Origin: Microbacterium sp. B19
GTDB lineage: Bacteria; Actinomycetota; Actinomycetes; Actinomycetales; Microbacteriaceae
Reading direction: 5' to 3'
NCBI RefSeq assembly: GCF_000333395.1
Contig: NZ_BADA01000060.1
Coordinates: forward strand, 1-56,482
DNA length: 56,482 nt
A program made the position numbers and the translations under genes. Every line of letters starts with the position of its first letter. The stretch's first letter is position 1. Shown one piece after another: positions 42,204-48,180 of this stretch. Under the pieces are notes generated by a model. The model searched no databases. It saw only the letters and a list, made by a program, of their open reading frames with translations, and was not told the DNA's origin.

Positions 42204-42884
42204 TCAGTGCTGGTGGTCGTGATGGTCGTCGTCGTGCTCCTCCTCGAGGAGCATCCCCACGGAGGTGGCGCAGGCGTCACCGCGCCACGCCTCGATGCCC
42301 TCTCGGATTGCGAAGCCTGCGATGACGAGGCCGGCGATCGCGTCGGCCCACCACCAGCCGAATAGGCTGTTGACGATGAGGCCGATGAGAACCGCGGCGG
42401 ACAGGTACGTGCAGATGAGGGTCTGCTTGGAGTCGGCCACAGCGGTAGCTGATCCCAGCTCGCGGCCCGCGCGGCGCTCCGCCAGCGAGAGGAACGGCAT
42501 GATGACGACGCTGAGCGCGGTGAGCACAATTCCGACCGTGGAGTGCTGCACGTCGACCTGGCCCACGAGCGCGAGCACCGACGTTGCCGTGACGTACGCG
42601 GCGAGGGCGAAGAACGCCACGGCGATGACGCGGAGCGTGCCCTTTTCCCACCGCTCGGGGTCGCGGCGAGTGAACTGCCAGGCGACAGCGGCCGCAGAAA
42701 GAACCTCGATGGTGGAGTCCAGCCCGAAGCCGATCAGCGCCGCGGAGGAGGCGACGGTTCCGGCGGTGATCGCGACGATGGCCTCGATGAGGTTGTAGGC
42801 GATCGTCGCGGTGACGATCCACTTGATGCGTCGCTGGAGAGTGTGTCGGCGGTCGTCTGTGGGGCGAGGGGTGGTGGTGGTCAT
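42204..42884 (-). CDS. Cation diffusion facilitator (CDF) transporter
   Basis: 226 residues, shorter than many CDF proteins because there is no C-terminal cytoplasmic domain. Membrane segments include IVTATIAYNLIEAIVAITAG and ALIGFGLDSTIEVLSAAAVA with the HxxxD-like metal-site position replaced by GLDST, then ATAVADSKQTLICTYLSAAV. His-rich tail HDDDHHDHQH. Exports divalent metal (zinc, cobalt or similar). Its start overlaps the ArsR stop by 4 bp. Confidence 0.88.
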   Translation of the reverse strand: MTTTTPRPTDDRRHTLQRRIKWIVTATIAYNLIEAIVAITAGTVASSAALIGFGLDSTIEVLSAAAVAWQFTRRDPERWEKGTLRVIAVAFFALAAYVTATSVLALVGQVDVQHSTVGIVLTALSVVIMPFLSLAERRAGRELGSATAVADSKQTLICTYLSAAVLIGLIVNSLFGWWWADAIAGLVIAGFAIREGIEAWRGDACATSVGMLLEEEHDDDHHDHQH

Positions 42885-43225
42885 GCGCAGGTGCAGCTTT
42901 CTCCGGCGCAGCAGCCCGGTTCGACGTAGAGGACGACGCGCAGCAGCTCATCGAGGGCGGGTGCGAGGTGGGAGTCAGCGAGGCGGTACCAGGTGCGTCG
43001 ACCATCCGGCACGGCTACCACCAGTCCGCACCCTCGAAGGCACGCGAGCTGGTTCGACATGACCTGCCGCGAGACGCCGAGCGCGTCGGCCAGGTCGGAC
43101 GGGTACGCCGGGGCCTCTCGCAGCGCGAGCAGCACGCCGGCTCGGGTCGGGTCGGAGAGCGCGTGACCGAGGCGGGACAGCGCTGCGGTGTGCGTCACCG
43201 AAGCCGTGAGGGTCGCGGGGGGCAT
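42881..43225 (-). CDS. ArsR/SmtB-family metal-responsive repressor
   Basis: 114 residues from ATG 43225. Winged helix HALSDPTRAGVLLALREAPA then PSDLADALGVSRQVMSNQLA and GLVVAVPDGRRTWYRLAD. C-terminal YVEPGCCAGESCTCA holds four cysteines that can form a metal site, as in CmtR-like sensors. First gene of the unit, so it represses CDF and DsbA genes and itself. An imperfect palindrome (43245-43258) lies just upstream of its start. Confidence 0.92.
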   Translation of the reverse strand: MPPATLTASVTHTAALSRLGHALSDPTRAGVLLALREAPAYPSDLADALGVSRQVMSNQLACLRGCGLVVAVPDGRRTWYRLADSHLAPALDELLRVVLYVEPGCCAGESCTCA

Positions 43226-43244
43226 GCAGAGATAGTACACGTTT

Positions 43245-43258
43245 TGCTGAATTAAGCA
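43245..43258. promoter_or_regulatory. ArsR operator candidate TGCTGAATTAAGCA
   Basis: A 14-bp sequence, 12 of 14 positions palindromic, centred on AATT, located 20-33 bp upstream of the ArsR start. Flanking AGTACAC (43234-43240) and GTGTACT (43263-43269) form a second, outer inverted repeat around it. Placement fits autorepression. Confidence 0.5.
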
Positions 43259-43278
43259 TGCGGTGTACTTTTTTCGAT

Positions 43279-43304
43279 GATGCGAAACCGATCGGTTTCG
43301 CACC
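43279..43304. repeat. Island palindrome E
   Basis: GATGCGAAACCG-AT-CGGTTTCGCACC, one mismatch from perfect. Bounds the DsbA-CDF-ArsR unit on the right and the B3/B4-LysE unit on the left (2 bp from its last stop). Confidence 0.88.
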
Positions 43305-43306
43305 GT

Positions 43307-43945
43307 TTACCAGTGCCTCGCAAGAGCGTCGGCCAGGTCGCTTCGGAGCGCGTCGACGTCGACGTCGCCGGTGTCGTGCATGGCCTCAGAGACGATCAGG
43401 ACGCTCGCTGTATCGGGCCGGATCGCGGACAGAGCGCTTTGCCGATTCACCCAGCGCCGAGCATGCGCGTTGCCGGCGTCATCGCGGAAGATCACCTCGC
43501 CCGGGTCGGGTGTCTCGGTGGCTCCGCCGAAGGTGAGGTAGGTCTCGGTGCCTGTCGCGTGCATCACGACGAGGTCGCCGGATACGCGGGCGAGGTCAAA
43601 CACGGCGATGGGAATCGCATAGGCCACGGACACGGCGTTGCAGAGGTCCACCAGCGGGTGAATCGAGGGCAGCTCGCCGTCCTTCTTGAAGCGGCGCAGC
43701 AGGGCCTCCGACGCGCACCGGTACTGGGTGGGTTTGAGCCCCATTTGACTGTACGCACGTCGCCACCCGCCGATTTCGGGTAGCTCACTCTCGGACCGGT
43801 CAAGCAGACGCGCGACCGCTCGTTGGAGGAAAGGGGCGGCGGTGTCCGTGACGTCGGGTGTCGCCGTCACACCGTCGAGAATCAGCGTCGCAACGGCTAG
43901 CTGGGGGAACTCGGCGCGCAGCGCCGGATCGTGTGAGAAGCGCAT
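43307..43945 (-). CDS. B3/B4 (tRNA synthetase editing-like) domain protein
   Basis: 212 residues. The B3/4 fold of the phenylalanyl-tRNA synthetase beta subunit is recognisable: ELPEIGGWRRAYSQMGLKPT, ALLRRFKKDGELPSIHPLVD, LCNAVSVAYAIPIAVFDL and GEVIFRDDAGNAHARRWVNR. Stand-alone B3/4 proteins are common and thought to edit or bind amino acids or aminoacyl-tRNA; activity is not well defined. Encoded 6 bp after the LysE gene in the same unit, between palindromes E and F, pointing to amino-acid-related function. Confidence 0.85.
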   Translation of the reverse strand: MRFSHDPALRAEFPQLAVATLILDGVTATPDVTDTAAPFLQRAVARLLDRSESELPEIGGWRRAYSQMGLKPTQYRCASEALLRRFKKDGELPSIHPLVDLCNAVSVAYAIPIAVFDLARVSGDLVVMHATGTETYLTFGGATETPDPGEVIFRDDAGNAHARRWVNRQSALSAIRPDTASVLIVSEAMHDTGDVDVDALRSDLADALARHW

Positions 43946-43951
43946 CGGCGG

Positions 43952-44563
43952 TCACCGTGTTTCGAGAGCAAGTCTGCCGGCGAGCAGGACGTAGGTGGCG
44001 GCGAAGGTGCGGCGCAGCCACGCCATGACCTTGGGGCGTGTGATGACCTGGTTACGCATGGTGGCGGCGAAGACGCCGTACAGCGCGAACACGACGAACG
44101 TCAGCGCCATGAAGACGAGGCTGAGCCAGACCATGTGCCAGGTGCCGTTGGCCTCACCCGCGGGAACGAACTGGGGGAGGAAGGCGAAGAAGAAGATCGT
44201 CAGCTTCGGGTTGAGCAGGTTGATGAGGATCGCCGTGCGGATCACGCGCCAGAACGTCACGGGAGCCGCGCTCGCGTCGACGTCGATCATCGACTTGTCG
44301 CGGAAGGTCTGCCAGGCGAGGTAGAGCAGGTAGGCGACGCCGAGCCATTTGATCGTCTGGAAAGCGATCGCGGAGGCGTTCAAGATCGCGGCGAGCCCGG
44401 TGATCGCGGCGACCATGTGCGGGATGACGCCGAGGGTGCATCCGAAGGCGGCAATGATGCCGGCCTTCGTGCCACGGGACAGGCCCGCGGCGATCGAGTA
44501 GACGGCACCGGTGCCGGGGGTGGCGACCACCACGAGGGTGGTCAGCAGGAATGCAATGCTCAT
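43952..44563 (-). CDS. LysE-family translocator, second
   Basis: 203 residues from ATG 44563 with GGAGGAACG upstream. Six membrane segments beginning IAFLLTTLVVVATPGTGAVY (the TPGTG signature in place of PGP) and NLLNPKLTIFFFAFLPQFV. Exports amino acids or similar. Not a close copy of the LysE protein at 33226. First gene of the E-F cassette. Confidence 0.9.
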   Translation of the reverse strand: MSIAFLLTTLVVVATPGTGAVYSIAAGLSRGTKAGIIAAFGCTLGVIPHMVAAITGLAAILNASAIAFQTIKWLGVAYLLYLAWQTFRDKSMIDVDASAAPVTFWRVIRTAILINLLNPKLTIFFFAFLPQFVPAGEANGTWHMVWLSLVFMALTFVVFALYGVFAATMRNQVITRPKVMAWLRRTFAATYVLLAGRLALETR

Positions 44564-44650
44564 CGTCGTTCCTCCGAGAGTCGTTGCTTCCGCACAGTAC
44601 CGCGTCCAGAGGCCGGCCCACGGCCGTCCGGTCGAGATGCTCTCCCGAGT

Positions 44651-44676
44651 GGTGCGAAACCGATCGATTTCGCGCC
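44651..44676. repeat. Island palindrome F
   Basis: GGTGCGAAACCG-AT-CGATTTCGCGCC, left half perfect and right half with two substitutions. It lies 87 bp upstream of the LysE start and closes the B3/B4-LysE unit on the right. Confidence 0.85.
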
Positions 44677-44779
44677 GCCGAACCGAAGGCGCCAGATCGG
44701 TCTCAGCGTCGCCCAACATCGCCAAGTTCGCCACGCCGTGGCTCCTGAGAGATCGAGAACACGCCAGCGTGAGGTAAAG

Positions 44780-45060
44780 TCTTCCTACTTGACCGGATAG
44801 AGTCCGGAAGAGAAGCAACCGGCTAGAGGCTGGAAGCGAGTACTCGACCGGATAGAGTCCGGAAGAGGAGCAACACCACACGCAACCAGCGAAACGCTGG
44901 AAGCAGTGACAACGAGCGTGGGCGCGATGCCCGCGCGTCATGATCTGCGGCGCGATGCCGGGATGATGACACCATTGCCGAATCGGCGGGATCCGATCGG
45001 GCAACGCGGAAGGCGCCGGGAGCGCCGAACGCAACCGGCGAGCACAGCGGCCGTTTAGGA
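44780..45060 (+). ncRNA. Candidate structured RNA with four uniform hairpins
   Basis: No protein-like frame crosses this stretch. It contains four 15-nt hairpins, each with a 5-bp stem and 5-base loop: CCGGA-TAGAG-TCCGG at 44793, CCGGC-TAGAG-GCTGG at 44819, a repeat of the first at 44848, and CCAGC-GAAAC-GCTGG at 44886. Each is followed by AAG. Further GC-rich stems follow (GGGCGCGATGCCC, GGCGCCGGGAGCGCC). TAAAGT at 44775 may be a -10 box; strand is assigned from this only. I cannot match it to a named RNA family with certainty; the raiA-type actinobacterial RNA is one class to compare. Confidence 0.55.
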
Positions 45061-45192
45061 ATCTACGTGTCCCCAGGAGGACATCGCGTAGTCCGAGACC
45101 CCTGGCTCTCATGCCGGCTCTACAGACATCAATCATTGCGGAACGTCTACCATCAGCGCCCTGTCCTGGCAGGGTGCAGGTTGGGAGACGCG

Positions 45193-45357
45193 ATGCTTGA
45201 CATTGCCTTGTTCCTTGCGAACATCCCCCCGGTCGCAGTCGTCCTCGGCGCGCTCGGTCTGCCGATCGTTTACGTGGCGGCATTCAACACAGGTCCCGTT
45301 GGCAAGACAGCTCGGGAGGTGTTGGCAATGTTTCTTCCCCGGGAGCCCCCGAAGTAG
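45193..45357 (+). CDS. Small membrane protein upstream of TIR gene
   Basis: 54 residues from ATG 45193, with GGGAG 7 bases upstream. Starts MLDIALFLANIPPVAVVLGA and continues LGLPIVYVAAFNTG, a single hydrophobic span, then TAREVLAMFLPREPPK. No recognised family. It lies 52 bp before the TIR gene on the same strand, so the two may be co-expressed. Confidence 0.5.
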   Translation: MLDIALFLANIPPVAVVLGALGLPIVYVAAFNTGPVGKTAREVLAMFLPREPPK

Positions 45358-45408
45358 AACTTAGGTCTGATGGTTGGGGCGCCGGGGTCGACCGGATACC
45401 GTTTCACG

Positions 45409-46884
45409 ATGACCACCAAGCACGTGTTCCTTTCGTACATCCGAGAGGACAGCGCTCAAGTCGACAAGCTGCAGAGAGTGCTCGAAGCGGCAGACTTTTC
45501 TGTGTGGCGTGACACCGCCAACCTGTGGCCTGGGGACGACTGGCAGCAGAAGATTCGCCAGGCGATCCAGGGCGGCACGCTCGTCTTCCTCGCTTGCTTC
45601 TCGAGCGCACTAAAGGCCCGCGACACCTCGTACCAGTTCGCCGAGCTGATGCTCGCCGCCGACGAATATCGACTGCGTCCGCTCGACACGAGCTGGTTGA
45701 TGACAATCAGATTCGACGAATGCGAGATCCCGTCTGTCGATCTCGGGGGTGGCCGGTTCCTAGACCGAACGATCCACCGACTCGACCTCTTCGGGGAACA
45801 CGAGTCGGCGCAGCAGGCCCGCCTCATTACCGCTCTCCATCGAGTCATGCAGACAAGCCCTGGATCACCCTCGGGCAATGTACTGGCCGCGGTTGCCGCA
45901 TCGAAACGAGCCGACACGAGCCTCGACCACTTGCGCGACCTGATTCGTAATCCAAATCTGGTCATGAACTACGACGCGTACCTGAGCTCTTTGCGTCGCC
46001 CAGCGCTCCGTGATCTGGCTGACCGGGAAAGGTTCCCGATCAGCGGCCCCAGCGGTCAGATCGATGCCGAGATCGCGAAGGCGTGGCTCGCCCGGATTCT
46101 CGACTACGAGGACATCGTGGTCGATCTCCTCGAGCCTCTGAAGCTGATCGGAGAGTACGGCCAGACTCAGCATCACGATGAGCTCACCAGAACCATGAGA
46201 GCCTTCGCGCAGGAATGCACTCAGTCAGCAGGTCTCGACCTGTTCCGATCTGCCCACCAGTATCCGGCTCTGCTCCTGAGCTACGTGCTGGGCCTCGCGG
46301 CAGTCAGCAAGAGCAACTACGGCATGCTCCGCGCCGGAGTCGCTGATGTCGTCGTGAGGACGCTCAACTCTCAAGCCCCGTTCATCCTGATGTCTGGAGC
46401 GGGCCGCATACCAGGGAACTGGAATTGGCTAGGTTCACTGCTCTGCAAGCGGGATGAGAACATCCCCGTCGATGATGGCCTGATCGGCTCGCTCGCATCT
46501 GGCCGCATCGGCGCGCGGTACACCCCGATATCGGACCACCTGTACACCCTCTTAGCTCCCTTGTTCGCCGATCAGTTCGTCAGCGACGAGGACTACGCCG
46601 ATGCGTACGACCGGGTCGAAATACTGCTGGACGCGATTGCCGCCGACGCGAAGCAACAGAGCGGAAGCTATGTCAGCGCCCGCGGCGGATACGGCCGCTA
46701 TACCTGGCGCCACGAGCACGCCGAGATTCCACCGGAAAGACGCATGCTCGACGAGGCGCAGGCAGCCGGGGCCGGCTGGACCCCACTGCTAGGCGGTCTC
46801 TTTGGCGGCGACACCAACCGCGCCGTCGCCGCGCTCACGGTGGTTGTAGAAAATGCGCGGAGTCTTTCCTTCGGTCGGCATTGA
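45409..46884 (+). CDS. TIR-domain protein, candidate defence effector
   Basis: 491 residues from ATG 45409; an in-frame ATG at 45370 would add 13 residues without TIR similarity. N-terminal TIR domain, residues 3-145: HVFLSYIREDSAQVDKLQRV, LWPGDDWQQKIRQAI and FLACFSSALKARDTSYQFAE, the last with the position of the NADase catalytic Glu (YQFAELML). The remaining 340 residues are helical and unrecognised, perhaps a sensor region. Bacterial TIR proteins often deplete NAD+ upon phage infection; no other defence gene of a known system is present. Confidence 0.85.
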   Translation: MTTKHVFLSYIREDSAQVDKLQRVLEAADFSVWRDTANLWPGDDWQQKIRQAIQGGTLVFLACFSSALKARDTSYQFAELMLAADEYRLRPLDTSWLMTIRFDECEIPSVDLGGGRFLDRTIHRLDLFGEHESAQQARLITALHRVMQTSPGSPSGNVLAAVAASKRADTSLDHLRDLIRNPNLVMNYDAYLSSLRRPALRDLADRERFPISGPSGQIDAEIAKAWLARILDYEDIVVDLLEPLKLIGEYGQTQHHDELTRTMRAFAQECTQSAGLDLFRSAHQYPALLLSYVLGLAAVSKSNYGMLRAGVADVVVRTLNSQAPFILMSGAGRIPGNWNWLGSLLCKRDENIPVDDGLIGSLASGRIGARYTPISDHLYTLLAPLFADQFVSDEDYADAYDRVEILLDAIAADAKQQSGSYVSARGGYGRYTWRHEHAEIPPERRMLDEAQAAGAGWTPLLGGLFGGDTNRAVAALTVVVENARSLSFGRH

Positions 46885-46997
46885 CGCAGAGACAACCCCC
46901 GTCCGCAGGCGCGAGGACGATCGCACTCATTGTGCGCCCGCGCCGGCTCCTCACCCCTACGGTGGGCGTATGGACCAATTCGCGCTCGACATCGTGA

Positions 46998-47378
46998 GTG
47001 GGATTGCAGTGCCGGCGGCCGCGATTCGTTCGTGAGCGCGGGCCTCATGGTCACACGCACGTACCGCCGTCCCCCACCTGGCTCGAGGCGCAGCACGCGC
47101 CGCTCTGGCAGCGACCGGTGTCTGTCCGCGTGATCGCCTCAGACCAGCGGATCGCCATGCACGCGGGAAAAAAGTGGCTCAGCTTCCCGTATGCAGCCAT
47201 GACGGCGATCTATCCCGAAGTCGGTGAAGCCACCCTCGTGTGCGAGTTCGCGCCCACTCCCCCACTGCTGCTGCGTGGTGCTGCGATACCCACAGTCGCG
47301 CTCCTCACCGTCCAACAGACCGGGGGCGTCGACGCCGTCCGCACGCATCACGCGCTCGGCGTCCTCGTCGACGAGTAG
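46998..47378 (+). CDS. Hypothetical protein, possibly N-terminally degraded
   Basis: 126 residues at most from GTG 46998; the convincing part begins near WLEAQHAPLWQRPVSVRVIA and continues with beta-rich KWLSFPYAAMTAIYPEVGEA, LVCEFAPTPPLLLRGAAIPT. The pattern is like a small PH-type or immunoglobulin-like domain. The first 25 residues are low quality, so the true start may be lost. No family recognised. It precedes the LexA-boxed small genes by 85 bp. Confidence 0.5.
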   Translation: MGLQCRRPRFVRERGPHGHTHVPPSPTWLEAQHAPLWQRPVSVRVIASDQRIAMHAGKKWLSFPYAAMTAIYPEVGEATLVCEFAPTPPLLLRGAAIPTVALLTVQQTGGVDAVRTHHALGVLVDE

Positions 47379-47436
47379 GACACGCGCGCGGGCCTGCCGG
47401 CGGGCTGCCAGCCCTGCTTCCCACGACTTGCATGCA

Positions 47437-47452
47437 TAGAACAAATATTCGA
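47437..47452. promoter_or_regulatory. LexA-box-like element TAGAAC-AAAT-ATTCGA
   Basis: Second copy of the element upstream of the duplicated small gene, 11 bp before ATG 47464, the same spacing as at 35794. Two or three mismatches from the LexA consensus, so weaker than copy 1. Confidence 0.4.
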
Positions 47453-47463
47453 TACTGACGGAC

Positions 47464-47739
47464 ATGCGTGAGGACGGTCCCCGCTGGCACCCCCAGCTGC
47501 TCGCGCGCGAGAATCCCCCGGCGCACTGGGTCATGCTCGGCGCTCGAAACGAGGTCGCCGGAACGATCGAGCTGCGTCGCACCGACGATGGGCCCCGGTA
47601 CCGGGTTGAGCACGGCGGTCAGCTCATCGGGTGGGCGACATCGTTGAAGGTCGCGGCAGAGCGACTACACCGGGCGATCATCTCGGCGCCCGTGCCGGGC
47701 GGTGGGATCAAACGGCTCGTGACCCGGGCCGCGCGCTAG
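47464..47739 (+). CDS. Small protein, copy 2 of the duplicated SOS-box-linked gene
   Basis: 91 residues. REDGPRWHPQLLARENPPAH, GTIELRRTDDGPRYRVEHGG and ERLHRAIISAPVPGGGIKR are nearly identical to the protein at 35523, which is encoded on the other strand 11.7 kb away. Followed directly by the second gene of the pair. Function unknown; the family is small and typical of actinobacterial accessory DNA. Confidence 0.7.
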   Translation: MREDGPRWHPQLLARENPPAHWVMLGARNEVAGTIELRRTDDGPRYRVEHGGQLIGWATSLKVAAERLHRAIISAPVPGGGIKRLVTRAAR

Positions 47740-47748
47740 GTGCCGGTG

Positions 47749-48018
47749 ATGGTGCAGGCGTGGTCGCCTATGTCGCAGCTGCAGCGCTCTCCTGAGCAGG
47801 GGGTCTGGTATCTGTTCGACACGAGTAAGCGCATCGCGATCATCCGCCTCGTCGAGGTGCGTGGCCGCAAGCTCCTCCGCTCCGTGACGTTCGATCACGA
47901 CCCGGCAGCGCGGCAACTCATCGGATACTTCCCCGAGGACGCGATGAAGCTGGCGGTGGAATGCACCTGGTCGGAGTACGTGAGGCAAACCGGCCCGTCC
48001 AGGAGCAACCGCAAGTGA
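47749..48018 (+). CDS. Small protein, second member of the duplicated pair (intact copy)
   Basis: 89 residues from ATG 47749 (GTG 47740 is 9 bases earlier, right after the preceding stop). VQAWSPMSQLQRSPEQGVW then YLFDTSKRIAIIRLVEVRGR, RSVTFDHDPAARQLIGYF and CTWSEYVRQTGPSRSN. Compact beta-rich protein, no recognised family. The N-terminal third is duplicated and truncated at 35410. Translationally linked to the gene at 47464. Confidence 0.65.
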   Translation: MVQAWSPMSQLQRSPEQGVWYLFDTSKRIAIIRLVEVRGRKLLRSVTFDHDPAARQLIGYFPEDAMKLAVECTWSEYVRQTGPSRSNRK

Positions 48019-48180
48019 CGCCGGTTAGAGGCGACTTCTGGTTGGGTCAGCCGGGGCGCTTTCCTGTGCACCCGCACCAGATGGGGCGACCAACGACTCG
48101 TGGTCAGGGCCGCGAGATTGAGGCAGGGCGATGAGGCAAATCTGACCGTCCCTTACCGCAGCGCTCCCCCGAGCATGCTG

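Noticed and set aside
33137-44676. The 26-bp palindromes as intrinsic terminators
   Set aside because: They lack T-runs, occur upstream of some genes as well as downstream, and conserve sequence in both halves including the centre, beyond what a terminator needs.
33137-44676. The 26-bp palindromes as XerC/XerD dif sites
   Set aside because: dif sites have an asymmetric 11-6-11 layout with AT-rich core; these are symmetric 12-2-12 and GC-rich outside the core.
44996-45010. GATCCGATCGGGC near 45,000 as a further island palindrome
   Set aside because: Only the GATCGG core is shared; the GAAACC/GGTTTC halves are absent.
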